64,000 nt of DNA from Branchinecta lynchi (GCA_023053575.1 JAKZAP010000007.1:13793508-13857507), one strand, 5' to 3'; shown: positions 23,837 to 36,098, counted from the stretch's first letter. Notes: a model not told the origin generated them from the sequence alone. Made by a program: numbers and translations.

Positions 23837-23941
23837 ATCTTCTTCCCTTCGAGAGTTATCGTGCTCATAGACGGACGGACAGACGGACAACTTTTGCGAT
23901 GTCACAGGTTTGCCTCCACTTACGTTTCGGGATCCCAAAAA

Positions 23942-24704
23942 GCTAGTCTGCTCAACGCGGCATGACAACTTAGAGCAACTACTCGAAGCAGGGGCGTCCA
24001 CAACTCGAGGGGTGGTAGTAGGGCCCTGCCGCCCATTTCAGTTTATCTTCGCATATGTAATGGTAAAACAGCAAGCGTTGAAGTAGTCGTATCTCCGAGT
24101 TGCGGTTTGAAGGGCTTGGGCATTCGAGGTGACGACTTCAAAATATGTGACAGGCAGATGTCCGGCAAGGCGCAAGGGTCATACCAGTTAGAAATAATAA
24201 CCAATAAACACAGCACCACATGCATTCGTAATAACAGGAATTCACTTGCGCAATAGCTCGATCTGCGGCATTTCCAATGACTGTGTATCAGACAATGAAA
24301 ATGAGCGCCGAAGGCGAAATTTTTTAAGAAGGCTATGACTTTTTTCGGGTCACCACTTCCCCCCAACAAAATATAGCTTTTGATGATGCCAAACCCCGAA
24401 ATTTCAAGCTTAAAACGAAAATGAAATGACGTGCCTTTCCTTCCAGTAAATATAAATTTTTAAGGAATTCTTTACGATCGGAACGTCTTTTTCGATCCCA
24501 AATGAAAGTAAGGGCCATTAAGCATGAATCTGCCCTTCTGTTTTTTGTTCACGACGGATCCCGAAAATGTCAGACATTTTGCTCGAAGTTGGTACATGAC
24601 AGTGCTTAAATTCGACCCTTTCCAAAAAATATACTTGTCATTCAGAAAAAAAGAACTTGAAACAGAACGGACTTATTCTGGATTTACAGTTAAGAAACCA
24701 AACA
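23942..24704. other. Intergenic DNA; no gene seen
   Basis: A CAGGGGCGTCCA end at 23989 looks like a terminus of the second hAT family, but no matching partner with a duplication was found. The block from 24303 (GAGCGCCGAAGGCGAAATTTT) is loosely related to blocks at 42193 and 42493. Confidence 0.35.
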
Positions 24705-25826
24705 AACAAGACGTAAGGTTTCGATGGGATCCCCAAAATCTAATATTTGATCCAGACAACTGGGTCTTGTCTTCGCCAGGCTAATCATTAGAGAAAACTG
24801 CTTGTCCAGCAAAAAAGAAAATTCAGAGTCGAATTCAGCGTATCTCCTTATTCCTATAGAGAACATCTAATCAATTTCAAATAGAACTTCAACTTATAAA
24901 ACAAGACCACAGATTTCGATGGGATTCCAAAAACCTGATATTTGATCCGCAGACAATCGAGTCTTGTCTTCCCCATATCCAGTCTTCGCCAGGCTAATCA
25001 TTAGAGAAAACCAAGTTCAGATATACCTCTATAAGCCATATCTATTTTGACGACACTGACCGAAACTTCCTGCTTTACTTCTGCCAAATTTCCGGTTTCG
25101 GCCGAATTCCGAGCGAACTACTTGCCCAGCAAAGAAAGAAAATTCAGAATATAATCCAGCGTACGGTATCTCCTCATCATAAAGAACATCTAATTAACTT
25201 CAAATGAAACTTTAGCTTCTAAAAAAAATGGTTACAACCGGATTCCGGACGAATTACATGTCCGGTTGAAAAAAAATTATCAGCGTCACTTCTTACACCT
25301 AAATATGTCGTCTAATCAACTTCAAATAAAACTTATTACTTTTTACAAATTTTCCGGTTTGGCCGGATTCCAGACGAATTAGTTGTCCAGATAGAAAATG
25401 CTTTTCACACAAGTGTTCAGCATGTCTAATTACCCCTAAATTGAACATTTAATCAGCTCCAAAATGAAACTTTTACTTTTAACCAACTTTCCGGTTTTTG
25501 TCGGTTTCGAGCGAACTAATTGTCGGACGAGAAAATATTTTCCATATTCGTGTTCAGTATGTCTTCTTACCTCATAATCGACTATCACATTAGCTGTTTC
25601 AAAATATTTCGTTTGACCCTTAATTTGAACCCCCTCCCCCACCACTAAATGTAGAGCCACAGAGCCCACCTAACTTGACCTTACCCTTGACCCAAAGAAT
25701 CCTCACACCAAGTTTCATCAAAATACCTCGTTCCCTACGAGAGTTATCGTGCTAACAGACGGACGGACGGACAACTTTTACGATGTCATAGGTATCCCTC
25801 CACTTACATTTTGGGATCCCAAAAAC
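24705..25826 (+). mobile_element. Family 1 composite, copy E (doubled 5' end)
   Basis: One 5' end starts at 24705 (AACAAGACGTAAGG) and runs ~190 bp to ...CAACTTATAA. A second 5' end (AACAAGACCACAG) starts at about 24899 and continues through tandem core units to a complete 3' end at 25826 with (ACGG)n and TTTTGGGATCCCAAAA. The doubled-start junction is the same as in copy F on the opposite strand. Confidence 0.75.
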
Positions 25827-26661
25827 GACATCAAATGCCGTGTTGTAATAATCAGTCCGGTCAGTACATCCTCTCTCATTGCTCACGAAGCCGATTTTTT
25901 TCAACCTCGCCCTGAAGGAAAATTCTTACAATCAAATTCTTCAAATGTTTTGCCTGCCTCTTTATATCAATCTGGCAAGCTCGAAACATGCGACTGAGAA
26001 GTCAGGCGGCTTTAAGTCCTCCTAACCGCCGATGTCCAATCTGTATGTCAACTCAGTTTCTTGGTGATCTTGAACTAACTGTACTGAAATTTTACGGGCT
26101 GTCTGCCAGCCCTCCATTCAGCTGTCCTGGGTGAGCGCCCAGTGTAGCTCAATTTTTGTACAGGCCGCTCGCAGCGAGCGCCAATCATTTATTTTGACTG
26201 AGCGCTCTGCCAGCGCGCAGTTTAGCTTATTTATTTTGACTGGGCATTCTGCGAGCGCCCGCTTTAGCTTTTGGCTTTAATAAACTAATTTAAAGTGCGA
26301 AAACACGAACAGGATTTACCGGCTGGATTTCCTGCACTTTCATCATCAAGCTGAAGAAATTTCAACTTTTCCAATGGAAGTGACGATGGTGCCAAAAATC
26401 CGGGCAGGAATTCCAGTCGGGGAGCTCCCGATCCTGATCGTGTGTTCGCACTATTAGGCTCCATGGCTCTAAGTACGAAACTGTTAGTCATTCAAGTCGC
26501 TTAGCCACTGAAAAGTACGTCCGCGTCTTTAATATGCATATCACGTCATCCAGCTCATCGATTACACTGTGTTTTCCACAGTTTTTTTTTAGGCCCAATT
26601 AGAAATCCAATTTGACTGAGTTCGCGTTGATTTTCCTCTGTGCTAACTTTTCTCTGTTTCT
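25827..26661. other. Intergenic DNA with short GAGCGC repeats; no gene seen
   Basis: Between 26125 and 26275 there are about three diverged repeats of the type GAGCGC(C)...TTTAGCTT...ATTTTGACTG. No coding signal otherwise. Confidence 0.4.
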
Positions 26662-29056
26662 GGGATCCAAAAACGTAAGTCCGTCTGTTAGCACGATAAC
26701 TCTCGAAAGGAATGAGATATTTTGGTGAAACTTGGTGTGAGGACTCTTTTGGTCAAGGGTAAGGTCAATTCGTAGATGGGCTCTGTAGCCCTACATTTAG
26801 GGGTGGTGTGGGGTGGGGGTAAAAATTAAGGGGCAAACAAAATATTTTTAGACAGCTCATGTGATAGTCTATTACAGGGTAAGAAGACATGCTGAACAGA
26901 ATATGCACAACATTTTCTCGTCCGACAAGTAGTTCGCCCGGAATCCGGCAAAAACCGTAAAGCTGGTTAAAAGTAAAAGTTTCATTTGAAGTTGATTAAA
27001 TCTTTAATTTAGGAGTAAGAAGATGATGCAAACGATGGTGAAAACCATTTTCTCGCCGGACGAGTAGTTTGTCCGGAATCCTGCAAAAACCGGAAAGTTT
27101 GTTAAAAGTAAAAATTTAATTTGAAGTTGATTAAATGTTCGATTTAGGGGTAAGTAGAGATGCTGATTGCTGGCCACTTATGTGAAAAGCATTTTCTACC
27201 CGGACAACTAGTTCGTCCGGAACCCGGCCAAAACCGGAAAATCTGTTAAAAGTAATAAGTTTTATCTGAAGTTGATTAGATGACAGATTTAGGGGTAAGA
27301 AGAGACGCTGGGTCTGTGTATGACAACCATTTTTTAACCGGAAATATAATTCTTCCAGAATCCGATTGTAACTGTTTTTCTGGGATCCCAAAACGTAAGT
27401 GGAGGGATACCTATGACATCGCAAAAATGTCCGTCTGTCTGTTAGCACGTAACTCTCAAAGGGAATGAGATATTTTGATGAAACTTGGTGTAAGGGTTCT
27501 TTGGCTCAAGGGTAAGGTCAAGTTCGTAGATGGGCTCTGTAGCTCTAGATTTAGGGGTGGGGGAGGGGGTTCAAATCAAGGGGCGAACAAAATATTTTTA
27601 AACAGCTAATGTGATATCCGATTATGGGGTAAGATGATATGCTGAACACGATGGTGGAAACCAATTCGTCATCAGACAAGTAGTTCGCCCGGAATCCGGC
27701 CAAAACCGGAAAAATTGTTAAAAGTAAAAGTTTTATTTCAAGTTGATTAGATGTTCGATTTAGGGGTAAAAAGACATGCTGAACACGATTGTGAAAACCT
27801 TTTTTTCGCCGGACAAGCAGTTAGCCCGGAATCCGGCCTAAACCGGAAAGTCTGTTAAATGTAAAAGTTTTATTTGAAGTTGATTATCTGTTCGATTTAG
27901 GGGTAGGAAGACATGCTGAACACGATGGTGAAAATAATTTTCTAGCCGGACAAGTAGTTCGTCCGGAATCCGGCAAAAACAGGAAAGTTGGTGAAAAGTT
28001 TAAATTTAGTAGGTTAAATTTATCTGGACAAGCGTATGAACGGCTTACTCCATATCACGGGCTCATCCGTTTGTTCTTTTGATTTTTGTGTTCATTTTGT
28101 TGTATTAGTGTTTCTTCAGTTGTTTATTTGTTTCTTTTTCTTCTTTACTAAACTATCTTCACATTGTTTTTGTGCAGTGGGTTACAAATAAATTATTATT
28201 ATTATTAAAGTAAAAGTTTCATTTGAAGTTGATTAAATGTTCGATATAGGGGTAAGAAAACATGCTGAGCACTTATGTGAAAAGCATTTTCTAGCCGGAC
28301 AACTACTTCGCCCTGTATCCTGCCGAAACCGGAAAATTTGTTAAAAGCAAAAGTTTTATTTGGAGTTGATTAGTTGACAGACTTAGGGGTAAGAAGATAC
28401 GCGAGTCTGTATATGACAATCATATTTTACCCGGAAATATAATTCGTCCGGAATCCGGTTGTAACCGGATTTTTTTATAAGTTAAAGTTTTATTTGAAGT
28501 TGATTAGATGATAAGGATATACGTTGACAATTAGTTCACTCAGAATTCGGCCAAAATTGGAAATTTGACAGAAGTAAAGCAGGAAGTTTCGGTCAGCGTC
28601 GTCAAAATAGATATGGCTTATAGAGGTGTATCTGAAGTTGGTTTTCTCTGATGATTAGCCTGGCGAAGACTGGATCTGGCGAAGACAAGACTCAATTGTC
28701 TGCAGATCAAATATCAGATTTTTGGGATCCCATCGAAACCTTTGGTCTTGTTTTATAAGCTGAAGTTCTATTTGAAATTGGTTAGATGTTCTCTATAGGA
28801 ATAAGGACATACCGCTGAATTCGATTCTGAATTTCCTTTTTTTGCTGGACAAGCAGTTCGCTCGGAATTCGGCCGAAACCGGAAATTTGGCAGAAGTAAA
28901 GCAGGAAGTTTCGGTCAGTATCGTCAAAATAGATATGGCTGATTGAGGTATATCTGAACTTGGTTTTCCTTAATGATTAGACTGGCGAAGACAAGACCAT
29001 GTTGTTTGGATCAAATATTAGATTTTTGGGATCCCATCGAAAACTTAGGTCTTGTT
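26662..29056 (-). mobile_element. Family 1 nested pair, copy F (F2 inside F1)
   Basis: Two complete sets of termini are present on the minus strand: 3' ends at 26662 and 27382, 5' ends at 28752 and 29056. The inner copy F2 (27382-28752) lies in an A/T run within a core unit of the outer copy F1, whose halves are 26662-27381 and 28753-29056. F1's 3' end lacks part of the segment between GGGATCC and the ACGG microsatellite. F2 is interrupted by a LINE tail at about 28005-28205. Confidence 0.75.
28005..28205 (+). mobile_element. LINE/SINE 3' tail with (TTA)n end
   Basis: About 200 bp, T-rich then ...GGGTTACAAATAAATTATTATTATTATT, sits inside the core of family 1 copy F2. It interrupts the motif that elsewhere reads GTTAAAAGTAAAAGTTTCA. 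The (TTA)n end and extreme 5' truncation fit a non-LTR retrotransposon insertion on the plus strand. Confidence 0.55.
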
Positions 29057-30523
29057 TCTTCGCCGCGTGCGTTTGGTGGATTATAAATATAAAGTATGTA
29101 TATTTAGACCAACTGAGTCGCTCAAATAAATCGCCGCCCAGAATACCGGCTTCAAACTAAAATACGGCGGGTTACAAAAAATGACAAAGAACTGCACAAA
29201 CTGAATTTCAAATAATCTGCTGCGTGCGTCAATGCGGACCTTATGACGTCAGACTAAACATTAAAAATTACAATCTCGAACCTTCTTCCATGGAGAATTC
29301 TAAGCAAGGCTTCGTAAATTTGACATTCACATTTAACACCAAATAAGGACAATTCCTCTAGTGAAGCATCTTTTCAAAGACCTGGAAGCCATACGAAATA
29401 GGAAACAGAGAGTTTCGGTATCGACCGTTCCCAATGTTTAGTCGTAATTTTCAGAAGGTTACGAGCCTTGATGTTTTAATCCTTAACCATTCCAGTTCAG
29501 GTCAATGTGAAGCCCACAATTGGGACAAGTTCCAGGAGCTTAGCGGATAAGTGGTGCTTCTTTTATGGGCTCGGATTTTTTTCTGGATATACTTTCGATA
29601 TAGTCTGGACACGGAGATGGTTTCGAAATAACAGGAACGTGTTCATGGTATATTTATTTTCATCCTAGACTGATGGTAACGTTGTCCATGCCGCCCGCGC
29701 CTCTAACAATATTCCCCGTGGCGCGCCCACGATTGGGAGGCGCCCACAATCTTGTTAGGTTGTGGTGGTGGATAGTTCCTCTTATGATATTGTCAGTTAT
29801 CTGGTTATCCTGCATTCCGCCTCCTTCTGATATTCCCGGCCTATTGTTGTTTGATATATTCAAGAAAAAAAATCGACTTTTTGAAAACAGCTTTTTAAGT
29901 CCTCGCCTGTTTGAATATACTGTAGTGACGTTGTCGGATCCCATAGCTCTCTCGCCCTCCCTCACGTCCCTTTATATATTATTCGTCATTTCCAACAGTC
30001 ACTGCTCTTATCTTTTTAAAGGATTAATTTTAATGTTGTAGAGTTCTTCTTGGAAATTCCTTGGCAGTTTTGGTAATACAGAATTAAAACCAAATCTGAA
30101 GTCAAACACTCGATGGCGACGCTTTGGAAGAAACTCTGTTCCTGCCACAAAAAATTGGAAGTAATTTTTCATGCCACAACCTCTTCCCCATTTTTAAACA
30201 GCAATCATTTTATGTGTTCTATTTCTTGTTTGATTATACTTTATAATCCTAAGTGGTCATCCAGTTTCTCGCCTATGTAATTTATTTTTACTCCTACTGT
30301 ATATCTGGGGGATAATAAACAACAACAATAGTTGCCGACAAAACTAGTATCCCCCTACACGATCGACCAGGAAACCTTCTTCCGTGCTCTACGATTTTCC
30401 CCGACTTCTTCTGTTTCAACAAAGAGTTAAAAGGGGGTTGTTAGCATAATGTAGCCTACTTCTAATCCCAAAATAACTCTACGAGAACGACTCGGAAAAA
30501 GGCCCCCCCCCCCAAACAAAAAA
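29057..30523. other. Intergenic DNA; probable old retroelement 3' end
   Basis: A 122-codon plus-strand frame (29673-30041) and its opposite-strand mirror have no recognisable domain. The sequence ...CTGGGGGATAATAAACAACAACAA at 30306-30330 looks like a retroelement 3' tail. No host exon could be supported. Confidence 0.35.
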
Positions 30524-31180
30524 AACAAGAGCTGAAAGCTCATCTGGCACTTGCAAGAATAGGCAAAATGTTGGCGCGAGTTTTTTGTTTGGGAGTTTTG
30601 TACCGAGTCGAATGTTATTTGTTATACACTAGTAGGTAAAAAGTACTGTAAAAGGCATTTCTGGAACTCCTCTTCTTCGTTGGGCGGTTCAATGGTCTTC
30701 AATATGGTTTCGAAATTTATATCAAGTACGTTTCTTCTTTGAATTGTTGCTGCGTAATTTCCCGTTTCGAGGAGACGGACCTCTGCTTCGTCTAGAGTTT
30801 CGCCTGCTAGTAGCTAGAAGGCATCGTTTGATAAAAAGTACTTTTCGACCTTGCGGTGAAGATGCGCACTTTAAGGGAGCTAGAGCCTCGTTTCTAAGCA
30901 AAACCCTTGAGGCAAAAATGGTAATGGACTCATGGGGATCGTGAAAATGCATACTTTGCCTAAAAGTTTTTTTCTTAATTTGCGGTCATGGTTGGTACTT
31001 TAAGGAATGGTCGGATTTGGAAAGGGGCGATTTCTAAGCCAATTTTGTCGAATTTCTAATATTCCAGCCAAGTTTCATCGTCCTAGAAGTACCTTTACTC
31101 GCGATCACCGGAATTCCGGACTACCCCTTAAACTCCCCCCACACTCGCCTGAGCCAATCCGGTTCTGTAAATGATCTATC
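30524..31180 (+). mobile_element. Family 2 fragment, copy D (5' part)
   Basis: It starts AACAAGAGCTGAAAGCTC...TGGCACTTGC and later has CCAAGTTTCATCGTCCTAG and CTCGCGATCACCGG, motifs of the family 2 core. The segment 30838-30958 also occurs inverted at about 37645-37760. The 3' terminus is absent. Confidence 0.5.
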
Positions 31181-31621
31181 CGGCGTATAGATAAATGTAA
31201 ATGATCTATCGTGGCACCGACATAGTAGGCTACTAGCAGAAACCAGCGGTGCCAGCAATAAATTAGGCGACTCATCTTTAAATGTGCTGATTTTACTATT
31301 CTAACTCGTAGCAACCGGTCCCAGCACCGGGCTCTTGCTGTTCACCAAAACCGAGAGTGGGCAACCCCTCGACGCTTATTTTAAAGTGAAACGGTATGAG
31401 TATACACTGTCTAGCCATGATTTATGACGTGTGAAAATGGTCAACAAATCTATGGCCTGAAAAAGCCGCCAAAAAGAGCATATTTTAAAACAAGGATTAG
31501 TTGGGTTGATTTGACGGAATTCACCGTTTAACTTTGCACCAGTCCCCATGCTGACTCGTCTTCACAAGAAGCGTCTATAAGGTTTGAAGCCAAGCTGACC
31601 ATTCATTTCAAATAAAATAGA

Positions 31622-33900
31622 AACAAAAGCTACGAGCTCATATGGCACTTCTTACGAGTAGGTGGTACAAGAAAGTAGAAGAGAAACTTCACAAAACCGT
31701 CCGCCATCCAAAAATGCGGTTCGGACCTAGAATTAGGATATCTAGTTTTCCTCAAGTCAGAAAATTTCCGACATCACCTCCAAGCCATCGCCAACCTTCC
31801 AAGTTTCAACCCAAGAAATCCACTCATTATGTGCGACACATGCCCAAGATTTCCAGTACCCCCTTCCAACTCCCCATATACCTCGACCGAATCTGGTCCG
31901 GACTTCTAACTGGATCCTCTGAGGCATTTTTTCTTACCGCCTATCTCTCGCTCGAATCTGAGCATATTGTACCCCCCCCCCCCCTCCCACCGTGTTCGGA
32001 TCCGGTTCGATCCTTAAAATATGTCGTCTAAGCCATATGATCTCTGTACCTTCCAAGTTTCATTCAAATCACTCCAACTGTTTGACCCTTATGTGAGCCA
32101 CAAAATTTCCGGGACTCCCCTTTCAACTCCGCCCACCGTGGCTGGATACGACTCGAAAATATAAATGTCGCATCTCTTACTTATCCCCCCCTAATGGTCG
32201 GATCGGGGAAACCACGATTCTCAAGTCAGTCTGTTCGGGTCCTTGATACGTCTTCCAAGTTTCGTCCTAGAACATCAGGAAGTTCCGAACTTGCGGGATC
32301 GCCAGAATTAAGCCCCCCCCCCCCAACTCCCCCACAGTGTCCGAATCTGGTCCGCTTATGTCGACGATGTATCTAGGAGTTGCGCTTGCTTCATCCCGAT
32401 CTCTCCACTCCAAGCGTGTCCCAAGATTTTCGATTCACCCATCAAGCTTCCGCCAATGTCAGCGGATCCGATCTGGATTTGAACTGGGCGGCCACACGCT
32501 GGTGGGATCGGGGAAACGATATTCTCAAGTCAATCTGTTCGGACACCTGACAAGCCTGCCAAGTTTCACCGTCCTGGCACATTAGGAAGTACCGGGGCTC
32601 GTGGGATCACTAGAAACTCGACCCCCCCCCCCCCCCCAACTCCCCACAGTGACCGGATCCGTTCCAGTTATGTCCTTCACCTATGTAGGACTTGTGCTTG
32701 TTCTTCCTACCAAGTTTCATCTCGAACCCTCCACTTTAAGCGTTTCCCAAGATTTCCGGTTCCCCCTCCGACTCCCCCCAATATCACCGGCTCCGGTCTG
32801 GATTTAAAATGGGGCGTCTGATACATGAAGCCTTTCTATATAATAATTTTCATTAAGATCAGATCACCTGTTCGCAAGTTAAAAAATACCTCACTTTCCG
32901 GATTCCCTCCCCCCCCCCAGATGGTCGGATCGGGGAAACAAATATTCTCAAGTGAACCTGTTCGGGTCCCTTACGGGACTGCCAAGTTTCATCGCCCTAA
33001 CACACCAGGAAGTACCGAACTCGCGTGATCACTAGAAATTTGTCCCAACCCCCAACTCCTCCACAGTGAGCGGATCCGGTCCGATTGTGTCAATCACGTA
33101 TCTAGGGCTTGTGCTTGTTCTTTCCACCAAGTTTCATCCCGATCTCTCCACTCTAAGCGTTCTCAAGATTTCCGGTTCCCCCCTCCAACTCCACCCCAAC
33201 GTCACCGGATCCGGTCCGGATTTAAACTGGGACGTCTGAGACACGAGGTCTTTCTTTATATCAAGTTTCATTGAGATCCGATCACCCGTTCGTAAGTTAA
33301 AAATACCTTATTCTTCCAGATTTCCCATCCCTCCAGACCCCCCCCCCCCCCTATTAGATGGTCGGATCAGGGAAACGACTATTCTCAAGTCAATTTGTTC
33401 GTGTCACTGACATGCCCGCCAATTTTCATCGTCCTAGTACATCAGGAAGCACCGAACTCGCGGGATCACTACAAACTCGGACCTCCCCCCCCCCCAACAC
33501 CACCAAAGTGAGCGGATTCGTTCCGATTATGTCAACCACGTATCTAGGACTTGTGCTTATTCTTTCCACCAAGTTTCATCCCGATCTCTCCACTCTAAGC
33601 GTTTTCCAAGATTTCCGGTTTCCCCCTCCAACTCCCCCCAATGTCACCGGATCCGGTCTTGATTTAAACTGGGACGTCTCAGACGCGAGGTCTTTTCATA
33701 TATCAGGTTTCATTAAGATCCGATCACCTGTTCGTCAGTTAAAAATACCTAATTTTTTCCGGATTCCCGCTCCCCCCACCCCCACCCCCCCTAGATGGTC
33801 GGATCGGGGAAGCGACTATTCCAAAATAGTAAAACCGGGAGAGACAGACCGACCGACCGACTGACGGACAGAAATTGCGATCGCTATATTGCCATAAAAA
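31622..33900 (+). mobile_element. Family 2 (Pearl/HINE-like) element, copy A
   Basis: The 5' end is AACAAAAGCTACGAGCTCATATGG. The core is a tandem array of a ~437-bp unit: ATGGTCGGATCGGGGAAAC recurs near 32194, 32503, 32921, 33357 and 33795. Each unit includes CCAAGTTTCATC, a C-tract and CACCGGATCCGGTC. After the last unit comes a (GACC/GACG)n microsatellite, then GAAATTGCGATCGCTATAT and GCCATAAAAA. The long plus-strand frames here (for example 33358-33864) are by-products of the repeat. Confidence 0.75.
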
Positions 33901-34689
33901 CGAGATTTTCGCGGGTTCTGTGGAAGGTTTTATTCAAAGTGGTCAAACATATTATGGATTTTTGGAGTGGGCCGTTTTCTGGGTGAAAGCTTCTGCGCTT
34001 TCCCAGACGAATGGTAAATTGTAAATATCCACAGAATTCAGAATTGTAAATAATCACAGATTTGTACATATACACTTTGAACACGCAAATTTTATCTTTC
34101 GTTATTTGATTTTTATCTGCATGTCGTTCGGTCTGCATCGTTCTTCTGGTTTTAGTTACATGTCGTCTTATTGTCTGTTGGTCCCGCTTCTTTTCCTGTT
34201 GTGACTGTGGTGGATTTTATTATTTAGTTTAGTTTCTTTCGCTGAGGACGGTTTGCCGGAAGTGCAACCGAAATATCCGAAATTTTATTTATCCCTCGCA
34301 CATCACCTTGGAGGGGTAAACTAGCTGATAAAAAAACCCCGAAAATCTCGTTTTTTCTATTTTATTTGACAAGAAGCGTCGCTCTGGCCCTCGCTCTATA
34401 CCACCCCCAAACGTCTACAGATTTAAAATGGGTCTACATTTCCCACCAAATGTAGAAGGGAGAGTGAAATTTTAAACGAGGTAGCACGACCTAGGGCAGA
34501 GGCGTCAGGTATGCGGGGAGGGGGACCGCCCCAATTTTTCTTCTTAAAACATTCGAGTTTTCTGAAAAACTGACCTGACCTGGTAAAAAATTAGCTGCCA
34601 GTAGCCCAAGGCATTAACAATTAAAGCAAAAACAAACAGCAGGACGAGAATTTCAGGGCACTATAATTAACGATCAGAACAAACTAATT
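33901..34689. other. Retroelement-like 3' region and a solitary hAT end
   Basis: The hammerhead-like motif of 34242-34278 lies here, followed by CCTCGCACATCACCTTGGAGGGG. A CAGAGGCGTCAGG terminus of the second hAT family begins at 34497 and fades by about 34610. No gene seen. Confidence 0.4.
34242..34278 (+). other. CTGANGA-stem-CCGAAA motif (second copy)
   Basis: CTGAGGA, stem CGGTT(T)GC / GCAACCG with loop CGGAAGT, then AAATATCC. It shares CCGAAATATC with 19698-19734, but the stem bases differ while pairing is kept, as expected for a conserved RNA structure. Confidence 0.3.
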
Positions 34690-36098
34690 TTTGGGATCCC
34701 AAAACGTAAGTGGAGGGATACCTATGACATCGCAAAAGTTGTCCGTCTGTCCGTCCGTCTGTCCGTCCGTCTGTAAGCACGATAACTCTCGAAGGGAATG
34801 AGATATTTTGATGAAACTTGGTGAGAAGGTTCGTTGGGTCGTCGGACCAGTCAAGTTCGTAGATGGGCTTTGTAGCTCTACATTTAGGGGTGGGGGAGGG
34901 GATTGAAATTAAGGGACAAACAAAATATTTTGAAACAGCTAATGTGATAGTCGATTATGGGGTAAGAAGACATGCTGAACACGATGGTGAAAACCATTTT
35001 GTCATCGGACAAGTAGTTCGCCCGGAATCCGGCCAAAACCGGAAAGTTTGTTGAAAGTAAAAGTTTTATTTGAAGTTGATTAGATGTTCGATTTAGGGGT
35101 AGGAAGACATGCTGAAGACGATGGTGAAAATTATTTTCTCGACGGACAAGTATTTCGCCCGGAATCCGGCCCAAACCGGAAAGTTTGTTGAAAGTAAAAG
35201 TTTTATTTGAAATTGATTAGATGTTCGATTTAGGGGTAGGAAGACATGCTGAAGACGATAGTGAAAACTATTTTCTCGATGGACAAGTATTTCGCCCGGA
35301 ATCCGGCCCAAACCGGAAAGTTTGTTGAAAGTAAAAGTTTTATTTGAAGTTGATTAAATGTTCGATTTAGAGGTAGGGAGACATGCTGAAGACGATGGTG
35401 AAAACTATTTTCTCGACAGACAAGTATTTCGACCGGAATCCGGCCCAAACCGGAAAGTTTGTCAAAATTAAAAGTTTAATTTGGAGTTGATTGGATGTTC
35501 GATTTAGGGCAAGAAGACATGCTGAACACTTATGTGAAAACAAGTTTCTACGTTCGTCCGGAATCCGGCCAAAACCGGAAAACTGTTGGAAGTCAAAGTT
35601 TTATTTCTAGTTGATTAGATAAGCGATTTAGGGGTAAGAAGAGATGCTGAGTCCCTGTGTGACAATCGTATTTTACCCGGACATATAGTTCGACCGGAAT
35701 CCGGCTGGAATCGGAAAATTTGTTATAAGCTAAATTTCTATTTGAAGTTGATTAGATGTTCATTACTGGGGAAAGAAGATACCCTGATTTCGTCTTTGAG
35801 CTTTCTTTTTTCGCCGGACAAGTAGTTCTGGAGTTCGGCCGGAACCGGGAAATTGGCAGAAGTGGCAGGAAGTTTTCGTCAAAACAGATATGACTTATAG
35901 GGGTAAACACACATGCTGAATCCAAATCTGAACTTGGTTTTCTCAGGTGATTAGCTATTTGGCCTTGATCTGTTTCTGGATTTTAATTGTAAAAATGTTC
36001 AAGGAGTCTGGCGAAGACTGGATCTGGCTAAGACAAGACCCAGTTGTCTGGATCAGATATTGAATTTTTGGGATCCCATCGAAACCTTTGGTCTTGTT
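34690..36098 (-). mobile_element. Family 1 element, copy G (full length)
   Basis: Complete on the minus strand: the 5' end AACAAGACCAAAGG is at 36098 and the 3' end GGGATCCC at about 34693, with a long (GTCC/GTCT)n microsatellite (34740-34774). It has about eight core units, three of them nearly identical. It shares private variants with copy H at 45989-47369, including the phrase TGGTCCGACGACCCAACGAA. Confidence 0.85.

Larger units (their letters stand above)
20209..23941 (+). mobile_element. Family 1 element, copy D, split by a LINE insertion
   Basis: The 5' end AACAAGACCAAAGG and about five core units run 20209-21094 and stop within ...TTTCATCAAAATATC. The missing 3' end (TCCCTTCGAGAGTTATCG, ACGG microsatellite, ACGTTTCGGGATCCCAAAA) resumes at about 23837. 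The 2.7 kb between is a LINE that itself carries a foldback element. This fixes the order of insertion: family 1 first, then LINE, then foldback. Confidence 0.8.

Noticed and set aside
23989..24500. Complete hAT element starting CAGGGGCGTCCA
   Set aside because: No matching inverted end or 8-bp duplication could be found downstream.
29673..30041. Opposing frames of 122 and 101 codons
   Set aside because: Mutual mirror frames in moderately GC-rich DNA, no domain recognised; not called as a gene.
33358..33864. 168-codon plus-strand frame
   Set aside because: It lies wholly within the family 2 tandem array and is Pro/Ser-rich because of C-tracts; neighbouring units do not preserve the frame.
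35093..35448. Series of similar 60-96-codon frames (start MGRIP... or MGF/SVALHL...) here, at 34863, 46650, 47015 and 25436
   Set aside because: They are translations of the family 1 core or 3' block; each repeats with the DNA unit, changes frame freely and lacks any domain.
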